A stretch of DNA of 64,000 nucleotides from JACRIM01 sp964605185. GTDB lineage: Bacteria > Planctomycetota > Phycisphaerae > UBA1845 > UTPLA1. Each line of letters begins with the position of its first letter. Within the stretch, counting starts at the first letter, position 1. Where the stretch lies: contig CAZSBF010000001.1 in assembly GCA_964605185.1 (NCBI GenBank), positions 62,001 to 126,000 of the forward strand. The letters run 5' to 3'. The notes beneath the pieces were generated by a model. The model had not been told where the DNA came from. It did no database searches and saw nothing but the letters and a program-made list of their open reading frames with translations. Made by a program: the position numbers and the translations under genes. Positions 47,458 through 59,300 of this stretch are shown piece after piece.

Positions 47458-49725
47458 TCAGGCCCGCGCGGCTCGCGTGGGGAACCGAAGTTCCACCGTC
47501 GTGCCGCTCTCCAACCGGCTTTGAATCGCTACCGATCCATTACCGTCCGCGAGCCATCGAGTGACACGGGCCAAACCGAGCCCGCGTCCCCGCCCCGCCG
47601 GTCGCCACGAGAAGAACGGATCCTTCGCGCGACTCAGGATGTCGGGGGTCATGCCGCGCCCGTTGTCGGACACCTGCACGACGACGTTTTCTTCGGCTCG
47701 ATCCGCGGCGGCCTTGATCGTCAATCGGCGTTGCCCCGGCGCCGTTGCCTCAATCGCGTTCAGAATCAGTTCACGGAAGAGCCGATTGAGATAGTCATCA
47801 TCAAACCACACCGGCGGCGTATCGGACTCCACGTCGAAGTTCACTTCTTCCCTAGTCAATAATCCGGCGTCGATCAGGTCGTTGATCACGGCTCGAAGAA
47901 CGTCTGGTAACGCCGCGAATTTCGGCGCTGGTGGGCGCGGCTGGGCGAAGTCCATCAGCTCGGTCACGATATCGCTGGCCAGTTGGGCCTGCGATGCAAT
48001 CTGCTCCAGTTGGGTCCGCATCTGGTCGGTGGGCGCCTGTCCGGTAAGCATTTGGGCACGTCCGGATATCACGGCAAGCGGGTTGTTCAACTCGTGCGCT
48101 GCACCCGCCGCAAGCGCAACCGTGGTCTCAAGACTCTTCATCTGGACCAGCGCCGCCTGCATCGACGCCTGCCGCCGATTGGCCTCGGCCAGTTCATCGC
48201 TGATGTTTAATGCAGACGCCTTGGATTGTGCCTGCGCGATGGCAAGGCCGATGGCCGCGCTGATAACGGCAAGACAGGCCGACTCCGACCGCAACGCGGC
48301 GGCCTGATCGAGCGATGCCGTGATAATGGCACCGCCCTGCCACCGTTGGCCGCAAACAACCGGCAGAAGCCAGACCTCTCCTTCACCCAGGCGGGGTCGA
48401 TAACGAAGCACGATTTCATCGAACGCTCGACCCGGCGGGGAGAGCCATGCGCCCGACGCGGCCAATTGCACCGCAAGCGTCGCATCGGGTTCCAGCAAGA
48501 CGGGCTTGGCAGACATATCCACGATTTCGCCGTGCAGCGATCCGTCGGCGGCGACACCGGCTTCCACCCACTTGCCGTCCGATTCGACGACAAATAATGC
48601 GACGCCGGAAACATCGAGCGCGCGGCGAATGACATCCGCCCCGATCGCGCAAACATCGCGCACGGTGGCCTGAGGCGAAAGCGTCGCATTGAACCAGCCT
48701 AAAGCAGAGAAATAGGCGGCCTCGCGCTGCAGCCGGCGATTGCGGTCCGACAGTGCCGCGTTGGCGACAGTGAGTTCCTCGGTCGTTTGCAGCAGGGCGC
48801 GCAGATACACGTCCTGGCTGGTCATATCGTCCACACCGATCCACGCCGCGCGAGCCTCAATCTCTCCGGCGAGCGATTCCATGATCGAACGCTGTGCATC
48901 CGGTGTGAGGCCGAGCTCCGCAGCGAGCGACTCGGAAACAAAGGTCTCGGTGTAATTGCCGGAAAAGCCGATGCGCTGTCGTCGCACCAGCACATCGGCG
49001 AGCTGAACGACCTGCACATGGCGACCGCGCACAACCGACGCGGGCAGGGATTCCGGCGCCTGATGGTGCAGCCAGATGGATTCGACCAGTGTGCGCGGCA
49101 GACTCCACCGCTCGGCCAGCCGATGCCCGACCACGGAATGATCAACGCCAAGCACCGATCGCTCGATGTCGGAAATGTCTCCATAGGACTGTCGCGATTG
49201 TCGCACCACGCGGGCGTAGCTCTTGGGCATGACCGTGTCGAGGGCGACCTTGCCGAGATCGTGCAATAGCCCCAGCACAAAAGCCTCTTCAGGGGCGATC
49301 CCACATCGAGTCGCCTCCGCGATGCCGCGCGCCGCACAGGCAACGGCCAGACAATGCTTCCAGAACTCGCGTCGATCGAGGGCGTCGTCGTCGCGCTCCT
49401 CGGCCCGCGAACTGAAGATCTCCATCACCTTGGCCGCAAGGGCCAGTTGGCGAATCGTCTGAAACCCCAGCAGTTTGACGGCGTTGGCAAGATTGACGGA
49501 TTCAGGCCGAACCGCATAAGCCGCGCTGCCGAGCACGGAAAGCACACGCGCCGTCAGCGATGGATCGCTTCCAACGGCGTCAATGAGTTGCCGGGTGCTC
49601 GCGTTGTCGTCCGCAGTGAGCGAGAGAATTCGAGTGGCCACCGGTGCCAAGGCCGGCAGCGAATCGAGCTGCGAAAGAATGAGTTCGATCTTCGGAGGTT
49701 CGATGGTTGGCGCTGCTGTGCTCAT
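47458..49725 (-). CDS. HDOD-GAF-like sensor histidine kinase
   Basis: 755 residues. An HDOD domain (about 10-300: L-P-A-L-A-P-V-A-T-R-I-L, L-L-H-D-L-G-K-V-A-L-D-T) is followed by a GAF-like domain (about 335-490), a short coiled coil, the HisKA domain with phosphoacceptor His544 in A-A-H-E-L-N-N-P-L-A-V, and HATPase_c (N-box L-I-L-N-A-I-E-A-T, G1 S-D-N-G-R-G-M-T, G2 G-R-G-L-G-L-A). No membrane helix, so a cytoplasmic sensor. HDOD fused to a kinase is uncommon; the input is unknown. Confidence 0.93.
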   Translation of the reverse strand: MSTAAPTIEPPKIELILSQLDSLPALAPVATRILSLTADDNASTRQLIDAVGSDPSLTARVLSVLGSAAYAVRPESVNLANAVKLLGFQTIRQLALAAKVMEIFSSRAEERDDDALDRREFWKHCLAVACAARGIAEATRCGIAPEEAFVLGLLHDLGKVALDTVMPKSYARVVRQSRQSYGDISDIERSVLGVDHSVVGHRLAERWSLPRTLVESIWLHHQAPESLPASVVRGRHVQVVQLADVLVRRQRIGFSGNYTETFVSESLAAELGLTPDAQRSIMESLAGEIEARAAWIGVDDMTSQDVYLRALLQTTEELTVANAALSDRNRRLQREAAYFSALGWFNATLSPQATVRDVCAIGADVIRRALDVSGVALFVVESDGKWVEAGVAADGSLHGEIVDMSAKPVLLEPDATLAVQLAASGAWLSPPGRAFDEIVLRYRPRLGEGEVWLLPVVCGQRWQGGAIITASLDQAAALRSESACLAVISAAIGLAIAQAQSKASALNISDELAEANRRQASMQAALVQMKSLETTVALAAGAAHELNNPLAVISGRAQMLTGQAPTDQMRTQLEQIASQAQLASDIVTELMDFAQPRPPAPKFAALPDVLRAVINDLIDAGLLTREEVNFDVESDTPPVWFDDDYLNRLFRELILNAIEATAPGQRRLTIKAAADRAEENVVVQVSDNGRGMTPDILSRAKDPFFSWRPAGRGRGLGLARVTRWLADGNGSVAIQSRLESGTTVELRFPTRAARA

Positions 49726-49779
49726 AGAAACCCGCGCCCCTCACACGAATCGACTGCGCCGCCCCCCGCCGCGACGCGA

Positions 49780-50424
49780 TTACACGGCCATTAACTCAAC
49801 CATGCGGCCGATCAGCTTGGTCACGTCGAACGGCTTCTTGATGAAGTCATCCGCGCCCGCCGCCTTCAGGCTCTCGATCTCCGTCGGCGACACCGCGCCG
49901 GAGACCATGATAATCTTGGTGTGCGACAACGCCGGGTCGCTCCGCACGCGCTGGCAGACAATGTTGCCGTTGATGTCGGGAAGCATGAAGTCGAGCAGAA
50001 GGATGTCCGGGCGGAACTCCTTCGTGGCAGCGCCGGCGTCGAACCCGTTTCCCGCCGAGCGGACCTCAAACCGCCCGTCGCGCGACAACAGATCGGTCAG
50101 CATTTCCACAATCGCCACATCGTCATCGACGATCAGCACGCGCTTCTTGCCCGACTCCAGCCGTTCGAGCGGGATGTTGTTCGACTTCATGAACATCACG
50201 AGCGAGTCGCGCGGAATGCGCCGGAACTTCGAGCCGGGCACGCGAAAGCCCTTGATTCGCCCGTTGTCGAAACAACGGATCACCGTTTGCTGGCTGATGT
50301 TGCAGATGTCGGCGACTTCGCCGGTGGTGAAAATCGTCTTCATGGGCCAAATGGTCTTGGCGGCTTCGAGTGCCTCGACGACCGCCTGTGCATGATCGCC
50401 ATTGATATTAGGACTGTCGGCCAT
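49780..50424 (-). CDS. Excisionase-type HTH fused to response-regulator receiver domain
   Basis: 214 residues from ATG 50424, AGGTAAG upstream. Residues ~30-85 form a MerR/excisionase-like winged helix (F-T-T-G-E-V-A-D-I-C-N-I-S-Q-Q-T-V, R-R-I-P-R-D-S-L-V-M-F-M). Residues ~95-214 form a receiver domain with acidic cluster 100-102, phospho-Asp145 (L-L-L-D-F-M-L-P-D) and K-K-P-F. The order is DNA-binding first, receiver last, the reverse of most response regulators. Directly upstream of the HDOD-kinase gene, so probably its partner. Confidence 0.9.
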   Translation of the reverse strand: MADSPNINGDHAQAVVEALEAAKTIWPMKTIFTTGEVADICNISQQTVIRCFDNGRIKGFRVPGSKFRRIPRDSLVMFMKSNNIPLERLESGKKRVLIVDDDVAIVEMLTDLLSRDGRFEVRSAGNGFDAGAATKEFRPDILLLDFMLPDINGNIVCQRVRSDPALSHTKIIMVSGAVSPTEIESLKAAGADDFIKKPFDVTKLIGRMVELMAV

Positions 50425-50587
50425 CTTACCTAAACCCCCCAGTTTGACAACTATACGGCTATCGAGCCGGATGGGGATAGACTTGATAAAGGTGGGAAGG
50501 GCCGAAAAATGACCAAACGCAATGCGGCAAGCCCCCACGTGCGGAGCGGACGCCGGCGCTTTCATCGCATTCAACGTCGTGCGTCCG

Positions 50588-52447
50588 CTATCCGGCGCGA
50601 CGCTTGCGACTCTCCAGATAGACAAGGAGCGCTGCGATGTCGGAGGGCGTGATGCCCGCGATGCGCTGCGCCTGGCCGATGCTTCGCGGGCCGACGGCGG
50701 CGAGTTTCTCGCGGGCTTCGATGCGAAGCTGCTTCATCTCGGTAAAGTCCACGTCGTGCGGAATGCCGCGTGCCTCCATCCGGCGGAAGCGATCCACCTC
50801 GCGCGACTGACGCTCGATGTAGCCGCCATACTTGCCCTCAATGCGCGCGGCAGTGACCGCCTCATTCAGCAGATCATCGCCGCACAGGGTCAACTCCGCC
50901 GGAATCGCCGACTTCCACTGATGCCAGTCCACCTGCGCAGACCAGTCGGTATCGGTTCGCGAAAACCACTTGTCCAACGAGGTGCCGTCGATGCGATGGT
51001 TCGCCGCCCATGCGCCAAACGCCCGGACCGCGCCCTGCTTGCGCTCAAAGCGCGCCCAGCGGGCATCATCCACAAGGCCGATCCCCCGGCCGAGCGGCGT
51101 CAGGCGAACATCCGCATTGTCGCTGCGCAGCAGCAGGCGATACTCGGCCCGCGAGGTGAACATGCGATACGGTTCAATCGTGCCCTGCGTGATGAGATCG
51201 TCGATCATGACCGAGATATAACTCTGATCACGGCGAAGAATGAACGGTTCGCGACCCTGCAAAGCAAGCGCCGCATTGATGCCCGCCATCAACCCCTGCC
51301 CGGCGGCCTCTTCGTAGCCACTGGTGCCGTTGATCTGCCCCGCGAGATACAGGCCCTGCACGCGCTTCGTCTCCAGTGTGTCGCGGATCTGATCCGGCGG
51401 GACGAAATCGTATTCCACCGCGTAGCCCCACTGCAGAACACGGGCATTCTCAAGCCCGGGGATGGACCGCACCATCGGCTCCTGCACATCCTGCGGAAGC
51501 GACGTGCTGATGCCGTTGCAATAGATGCGCTCATTGTCATAGCCCTCGGGCTCCAGAAAAATCTGGTGACGGTCCTTGTCGGCGAATCGCACGACCTTGT
51601 CTTCGATGCTCGGGCAATAGCGCGGACCGCGCGACTGGATCTGGCCCGTGTACATCGGGGCCCGGTGCAGATTCGCGCGGATCATCGCATGCGCCTCGCC
51701 GCCGGTGTAGGTGATCCAGCAATTCACCTGTCGCTGCGAAACGCGATCATTCATGAATGAAAACGGCGCAGGCTCGTCATCGCCGGGCTGCGTTTCGAGC
51801 GCGTCGTAGTTAATGCTGTCTCGATGAATGCGCGGCGGCGTCCCCGTCTTCAACCGGCCCAACTCAAAACCCATCGCCCGCAGATTTGCACTCAAGCCGT
51901 CGGCGCTGGCCTCACCAATGCGCCCGCCCGACGCCTTGTGCTCGCCGGTGTGCATGAGCGAGCGCAGAAACGTCCCCGTCGTAACAATCACCGCGCGACA
52001 GGCAAGCCGCCGGCCGTCATGCAGCGTAACGCCATGCACCCGACCGTCGGCAACTTCGATGGTCTCAATCGTCCCTTCCAGAATCGTCAGGTTCGGAGTC
52101 TCGTCTAGCAGGGATTGCACCGCCGCGGCGTAGAGGTCACGGTCGCACTGGGCCCGCGGCGCCCAGACCGCCGGCCCCTTGCGCCGATTGAGGATGCGAA
52201 ACTGGATGCCCGCCCGATCCGTCGCCAGCCCCATCAGGCCGCCCAGGGCGTCGATCTCACGGACCATCTGCCCCTTGCCGATGCCGCCGATGGCCGGGTT
52301 GCAGCTCATCCGCCCGATCGCATGGCGATCCATGGTGACCATCGCCGTGGCAATGCCCATGCGCGCCGCCGCCCAGGCCGCCTCGGCCCCGGCATGGCCC
52401 CCGCCGATCACCACAATGTCAAAGTTCACAGGCATGGAACGCACCAT
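50588..52447 (-). CDS. mnmG: tRNA uridine-5-carboxymethylaminomethyl modification enzyme MnmG
   Basis: 619 residues from ATG 52447; ATG 52435 is an alternative start. FAD-binding G-G-G-H-A-G at the N-terminus, S-C-N-P-A-I-G-G-I-G-K-G, G-T-F-L-R, K-T-G-T-P-P-R, and the C-terminal helical domain with Y-x-G-Y-I-x-R-Q and I-A-G-I-T-P-S-D are all present. With MnmE it installs the cmnm5 group at U34 of several tRNAs. It is followed on the same strand by the HTH-receiver gene. Confidence 0.97.
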   Translation of the reverse strand: MVRSMPVNFDIVVIGGGHAGAEAAWAAARMGIATAMVTMDRHAIGRMSCNPAIGGIGKGQMVREIDALGGLMGLATDRAGIQFRILNRRKGPAVWAPRAQCDRDLYAAAVQSLLDETPNLTILEGTIETIEVADGRVHGVTLHDGRRLACRAVIVTTGTFLRSLMHTGEHKASGGRIGEASADGLSANLRAMGFELGRLKTGTPPRIHRDSINYDALETQPGDDEPAPFSFMNDRVSQRQVNCWITYTGGEAHAMIRANLHRAPMYTGQIQSRGPRYCPSIEDKVVRFADKDRHQIFLEPEGYDNERIYCNGISTSLPQDVQEPMVRSIPGLENARVLQWGYAVEYDFVPPDQIRDTLETKRVQGLYLAGQINGTSGYEEAAGQGLMAGINAALALQGREPFILRRDQSYISVMIDDLITQGTIEPYRMFTSRAEYRLLLRSDNADVRLTPLGRGIGLVDDARWARFERKQGAVRAFGAWAANHRIDGTSLDKWFSRTDTDWSAQVDWHQWKSAIPAELTLCGDDLLNEAVTAARIEGKYGGYIERQSREVDRFRRMEARGIPHDVDFTEMKQLRIEAREKLAAVGPRSIGQAQRIAGITPSDIAALLVYLESRKRRAG

Positions 52448-52492
52448 GATATCACAGCCCCCCGGCAACCGAACCGTCGCGTCTTGGGCAAC

Positions 52493-52526
52493 AAAAAAAG
52501 CGGCCGACCCGGAAGGATCGGCCGCT
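52493..52526 (-). terminator. Intrinsic terminator of the beta-helix gene
   Basis: AGCGGCCGA (52499-52507) pairs with TCGGCCGCT (52518-52526), 9 bp, 10-base loop; on the minus strand a run of seven T follows at once. It lies 32 bases after the stop of the giant gene and before mnmG. Confidence 0.92.
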
Positions 52527-52557
52527 TCGAAGAGCTAACAAACCTGTCAAACGCTTC

Positions 52558-55500
52558 TTAGCGTCGGCGTCGAATCGACCGCCGTGCAAAGAGGCCAAGG
52601 CCGGCACCGAGCATCGTCGGAACCATGATTCCGCCGCCCGGACCGCAACCGATACCGCAGGGGCCGCCCGGCGGGGCCGGAGCCTCGCAGGCATCGCCGA
52701 TACCATCGGCATCGCTGTCCGCCTGATCGGCGTTGGCGGTGTTCACGCAGTTGTCGTTGCAATCAATCACGCCGTCGCCATCGGCATCGGCCGTCGGAGT
52801 GAGCTGGATGCAGGAGCAACCCGCGGCATCGACCGATGCACCGGCCGCCGTCTGGGGGCAGGTATCGTCGCAGTTGGCCACGCCGTCGCCATCGGCATCG
52901 GGTGCCGAGGCCGCCGCAGGATCAGCATCCACTTCACCGGCATTTGTCGCGGCACCGTCGTAGAACGAATTCTCGGCATTAATCACGTGCGACGCATCAC
53001 CGGTCGTGTTGTTCACGCCGTTGGTGGTCACGCCGAAGAAGTCGTTACCGGTGGCCGTCACAAGGGCGGTATCGAGGATCATCTCCGTTCGGATACCGTC
53101 GGTGACGCCGGTGAAGCAGTTGTCATTGACGTACACCTCGGCGGCCGAGCTGATGTTGTCGTCAAAGTTCACGCCGTTCGTGGCCGCGGTTCCCTGGAAG
53201 CGATTGCCGGTGATGGTCACCAGCGCGCCGTAGATCTCGCCGCCCATGTAGAACCCATCCACCGTGAACGCCGCGAACAGGTTGTTCGTGATGTTCACGA
53301 TGCTGCCGTTCTCAATGTCATAGGACGCATCCCAATACAGCGACGAGTCGCCGCCGGTGATGGAATTACCGGTCACATCGAGTCGACCACCAGCGTAAAT
53401 GTCATCATTGAAGTACATACCCACGTAGTTGTGGCCGGTCAGCGTGTTGTCCGCCACCGTCAGACTCGAACCATAGGCGGTCACATAGTTGAAATAGATG
53501 CCGTAGGTGTCGCTGTCGGCATCTTCCAGACAGGTGATGGTGTTTCCGCTGACCGTCATTTCGGAACCATCGTTCACGTAATCACTATCGAGCGGATTGA
53601 TGCCGTAGCCATCGCTCGCGGCCGGACCCTTGATATTCGTGAACGAGTTGTTGGTGATGTTAATGACCGAGCCGTAATCGTCGTATTCGTTGTACAAGCC
53701 ATACTCGCACCCATCCGTATGACCGGTGAACGTGTTCCCGGTGATGGCGACGGTGCTGCCGTCGTTGGCTTCATACATGTACAACCCGTAGTCCATGGCA
53801 CCGGTCACCGTATTGCCGACGACGGTCAGGCGACTGCCGTAATCCACGCCATCGTCGAAGTACAGGCCGTTATCGCAGCCTGCCGCAATCGCCGAAAACG
53901 TGTTGTTGGCAAAAGTGACAAACGATCCATCTTCGCAGTAGTAGCTGTAGAGGCAGTCACCCACAACACCGGTAAACGTGTTGTTCGCAACATTGACGTA
54001 GCAGCCATAGTCGAATCCGTTATCGAAATACAGACCGTACTGACTGCCCATCTCATGAGCGGTAAACGTGTTGCCGCTCATGTTCAGGTCGCTTCCGTAC
54101 TCAAACGAGTTGTCGTTCCAGAAGCCCGCCTCATCCCCGGCCGTGTTTCCGTAGCCCGTGGCCGTGTTGTTGACGACATTCAGGACGCCGCCTTCATACA
54201 CGTCATAGGTGAAGATGCCGTAATACGCCCCAGCCGTATCGGCCGTCATCATGTTGTTCGACAACGTCGTCAGGAAGCCGTAGTACATGTAGTCGATGTA
54301 GATACCGGAATTATCCCAATCGCCAATGGTATTCGTATCGACGAGGCACGTGCCGCCGTAACTGATCTCGTAGATGTAGATACCGTCGCTGCCGCCGCTG
54401 ATCGTGTTACCGGTGACCGTAAGCAGGCCGCCGTCATAGGCATACTCCAAGTACATGCCGTAATTGGCACCGGCCACGGGCGTCGTCACACTGTTGTTCG
54501 TCACGGTCACGCTGGCGAAGTCATCGTTGTAGTTGTTGTAAATACCGATGTCATCGAAGTTCGCGATGGTGTTGCCGTTGATCGTGCAGAAGCCGTAGTA
54601 GTAAACGCCCTCTGAGTAGATGCCGTAATCGGCGCCAGTCGACACGCCCGTCAGTGTATTGGCGTTGCACGTCCAGGATGTATTGTCGTAGAACTCGTCC
54701 GTATAGACGCCGGCGTAATCAAAGCCCGTCGCCGTGTTGTTGTTGATATTCACCGTGCAACCGTAGTACCAGCTACTGGTCAAATAGATGCCATAATCCG
54801 GAGCGGTGGCGGCAAACCCGGTAAAGGTATTGTTGGTGACGGTCATCGTCGAACCCGCTTCACCACCTGCGTTATAGAAGCCGCAATAGTTGAAGTCCTT
54901 CACCGTGTTGTTGTTAATGGTCGCCGTCGAACCATACTCGGGGTAATCAACCCAGATGCCATAATCAGAGCCCGTGGCATCCAACGCATCCAACATGTTG
55001 TTCTCGATGAGGGTCGTGCATCCGGCATAGGGGTAACCCTCGTAAATGCCACAGTAGTCATAGTTCGTCACCGTGTTGCCGGTGATGACCGAGTGCGACT
55101 CGTACTCAGTTCCACTGAGGTAAATACCGTAACCGCCGCCGGCATTCGCAATCATGGTGATCGTGTTATTGGTGCAGGTGTAGGTCGATCCGCTGTACGG
55201 ATACGACTCGTAAATACCGTAGTCCTGCACGCTGTTGATCGTGTTGCCGGTGACCGTGCTGGACGCGCCATACTCGGTATCGGTCTCGATTCCCGTGTCG
55301 GCCGTCGCAGTGCCGGTGATCGAGTTGCTCATGATCGTCTGGCTTGAACCATAATCGACATACCCGTAGATACCCTGATAGGTGTGTCCCGAGATCGTGT
55401 TGGAATTACACGTTACCGTGGAAAGGTTTTCCGCATAGTAGTAAATCGGATAGTCAAATCCGGTAATCGTGTTTCCGTTGATCGTCGCCGTGGAATGGTT

Positions 55501-56304
55501 CTTGAAATAATCATTTTCGTAAATTCCCACGTAGCCGTTCGCAGTCGAGGACATGTTGTTGTTGGAAATGTTGACCACGCTCTGGTGCGTGCTGTCCTCA
55601 ATCAACACACCGCAATTCTCGACAAACGTCATGGCATTGCCGGTGATGTTGATCGTCGCATCAAAGGCCGAAAAACTTTCGGCCGGTGACGCGTACATGT
55701 GATAGTAGAACTGAATCGCGTTCCGGAAGCCGAACGTCGCCCCGCTCTTCTGAAAGATGTTGGTCGTGACATTGAGCGTGGCGCCGCCGTCATTCTCGTT
55801 CGCCGGCGTTAAGTCCGGGTTGACGAGAATTCCCTGGTCGGCCTGGTCGCCCTGCAGCACGCAGTTCTGAATCGTGATCGTGCTGTTGCCGGTCGTGCTG
55901 CCGTCAATCTTGATGCAGCAGTTGCCGTTGATCGTATTCGCACCCATGTCAGCCTGGGTGATCGTGAAGCCCTGGCCCGGACCACCAATGGTGATCCCGG
56001 GGGCCGCAATGGTGAATACGGGCGTGTTGTCCGTGTTCATCATGTACTTGATCTCCGTCGCGGCTGCACCGGATACGGAGAGGAAGATCAGATTGGCTTT
56101 GTTGATATTCACCGTCGCAGCCATGATGTCATAGGTGCCGGCCGCGAACAGAAGCGTATCGCCTGCCGTGGCACTGGTGATCTTGGCGTTGATATCGTCG
56201 CCGGGCGACACATTGATCGTCGCACCCAGAGCCTCACCGCCGGCCAAGCCGACGACCGCAAGGGCCAGGCAAAGGCCGGTCATCGTTCGTCTTGAAATCT
56301 TCAT
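52558..56304 (-). other. Second beta-helix module, with own start and signal peptide
   Basis: 1248 residues if translated from ATG 56304. It begins with a normal signal peptide (K-I-S-R-R-T-M-T-G, then a hydrophobic core, cleavage near G-E-A-L-G-A-T), followed by the beta-helix, TSP3-type repeats and the tail ending S-I-R-R-R-R and stop. Its N-terminal 250 residues align closely with module 1 (T-D-N-T-P-V, I-T-I-G-G-x-G-Q-G, F-Y-Y-H-M-Y), showing tandem duplication followed by divergence. Confidence 0.8.
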
Positions 56305-59300
56305 CGAAACATCCTTTCGCCCTCGGCGAATGCGTCGTCGGCCAAGCATGGCAAGACCGAGCAAGGTCGTGGGAACCATGATTCCGCCGCCCGGACCGCA
56401 GCCGATGCCGCAAGGCCCGCCCGGAGGTGCCGGCGCTTCGCAGGCATCGCCGATGCCGTCGCCGTCCGAATCGGCCTGGTCGGCATTGGCCACCGCGGAG
56501 CAGTTGTCAACGCAATCCTGAATACCGTCGCCGTCGGCGTCGCCATCGGGATTGTTCTGCTGGCAGGAGCAGCCACTGGCATCGGGCGCCTGGCCCGCAG
56601 CCGTGTCGGGGCATGCGTCGTCACAGTCGATGACACCGTCGCCGTCCGCATCGGTCGCCGAAGCGGCCGCCGGGTCGGCATCGACCTGACCCGCGTTGAC
56701 CGGAGCGCCGTTGTAGAACGAGTTTTCAGCATTCACGATGTGAGCGGCGTCGCCGTTGACGTTGTTCACGCCGGTCGCCACGCCAAAGAAGTCGTTCTCC
56801 GAAGCATTGACCGATGCGGAGTCAAGGATCTCCTGCTCCAGCGTGATGCCGCGACTCGAGCCGACGAAGCAGTTGTTGTGAATCTCAACCACGGCGGCCC
56901 CGGTAATGTCCTCCGTCACGCGGATACCGTTGATCGCACCGGCCGTCGTCTTCAGACGATTCCCGGTAATCGTGAGGTGGCCACCAAAGATCTCGCTGTC
57001 CAGCAGAATGCCGTCTTCGCTGAAATCGGTGAAGGCATTGTCGATGATGGAAACCGCGGTGCCTTCCTCCAAGTCGTAGCCGTCCCACCACAGGCCGCGC
57101 TTACCGCCGGTGCAGTTGTTGCGATAGACGATAAAGGTCGAGCCATCGTAGATATCGTCGTCCAGCGCGATGGCCGCCGTTGGGAAGCCGGTGATCGTGT
57201 TTCGATTGACTTCAACCAGAGACCCGTATGCGCCGGCTCCGTAGTAAAGAATAATGCCGCAGTTGTCGCCGCCGCCCGCGCCGGCCGTGATCGTGTTGCC
57301 GGTGATGTAGTACGACGAGGCGTCGGTGACTTCGTCATCCACGAAGATACCCGCGCCGTCGTCGCTGTCGTACGGCGAATCGTCGCCGACCTCATCAGGA
57401 TCGATGATGTTGGTGATCGTGTTATTGCTTAGCGTGACGATGGAACCGTAATCGGCGCCGTAGTACATGTAGATTCCGTACTGGCAGCCGTCGGCATGAG
57501 GCGTAAACGTGTTACCGGTGATCGTCGTCGTGCTTCCGTCATCGGTGTCATAGTAATAAGCGCCATACACGCGCTGACCGGTGAAGGTGTTACCCGACAT
57601 CGTGAAGGTCGAACCATAGTCGGTGTCACTGTCGGTATAGAGACCGTACTCACAACCGCCGGGAACGGCGGTAAACGTGTTGCCGCTGATCGTCGTGTCC
57701 GAACCGTCGTAGGTCTGATACCAGTAGATCGCCGTATAGTAGAAGTTCGTGACGGTGTTGTTGGAGAAGATTCCAAAGCTCCCGTCCGACACGCCGTCAT
57801 CCAGGTAAATGCCGTATTCCGAACCGGCCGAATGCGCCGTGAACGTGTTGCCCGTGATCGTGCAACCCGCGCCGTCATAGCAGTAGTCGTTGTAGTACCC
57901 CGCATCGCCGCCACCGTAATTACCGTATCCGGTAATGGTGTTGTTATTCACGATGATGAATCCACCCTCATACAGCTCATACACGTAAATGCCCGCGAAC
58001 GCTCCGCTGGGGTGGGCCGTCATTGAATTGTTCGTAACGGTCGTGATGCCACCCTCGTAGCCCGCGTATTCCGAGTAGAGACCGCAATACCACCAGCCAT
58101 TAATCGTGTTTCCGTCGATCAGCATTGTGCTGCCGTATTGCACTTCATAGTTGTAGATTCCGTACTCAAAGTCGTTGATGGTGTTGTTGGTGATGGTGTA
58201 GACGCCCCCATCATATGCCTCGTACACATAGAGCCCGTATGTTGCAGAGTCATAGGCCGCGGTGATGGTGTTACCGCTGATTTCCGACGTGGCAAAATCA
58301 CCAACGTAATACTGCTCAATGCCCTCGTCGACGCCGCTGATCGTGTTGTTGTTGATCGTTGACCACGAGTAGTAATACGGGTTGTAGAGATAAACGCCAT
58401 AGTCCGCGCCGCCGGCGCCCGACGTAAACGTGTTGTTGTCGACGTGAATCGTCGAGTTGTCATACACATCGTCGCAGTAAAATCCCGCGTAGTCATGGCC
58501 CGTAAAGGTGTTGCCGGTGATTGTGGCCGTGCTGTGGTCACCCACGTCGCCGCTCAAGTAGCAGCCATAGTCCGGCGGGCTGCTGACCCAGCCGGTGAAT
58601 GTGTTATTGGTGACAGTTAATGTGCTGTTGTACTCAATCGTGCTGCTGCAATAGATGCCGGCGTAATGGAAATCCTTAACGGTGTTGTTGTTGACCAGCG
58701 CCGTGGAGCCATAGCTGGGCGCGTAAACATAAATGCCGTAGTCACCGCCGCTTTCATCACGCCCGTCGATGAGATTATTCTCGCAAACAAAGGTGCTGCC
58801 GTATTCCGGATAGTCTTCATAAATGCCGGCGTAGTCCCAACCCTTCACCGTATTGTTGCTCACAACCGTGTCGGAACCGTAATCGGTATCGGTATAGATG
58901 CCGTAGCTGCTACCGCCGCCGTCGGCCATCAAGACGGTGTTGTTGGTGATGGTGACGGTGCTACCCGCATAGGGATACGACTCATAAATGCCGTAGGAGT
59001 CAAAGCCGGTCACCGTATTGCCGTCGATGAGCGTCGTGCTGCCGTATTCCGTATCAGACTCAATGCCGTCGCTGCCACTTTCTGTATCAACAGACAGCGC
59101 ATTGCCCGTAATCGATGTGGTCGAGCCGTTATAGGTATCCACGTCAATGCCATAGGTATCCACGTTGGTCACGGTGTTGTTCGCAACGACGAGCGTCGAA
59201 GCCTCATTCAATTCGCTGATGTACAGTCCGTAATCAAAGTCATCGATCGTGTTGTTGGAAACCGTCAGTGCCGAGAACGTCGTTACGTCGCTGCTAAATT

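Noticed and set aside
52987..54615. 542-codon open frame on the plus strand opposite the beta-helix gene
   Set aside because: It is a shadow caused by the biased codons of the Asn/Thr/Tyr/Gly-rich repeat protein; no signal, family or ribosome site, and similar antisense frames appear all along the repeats.
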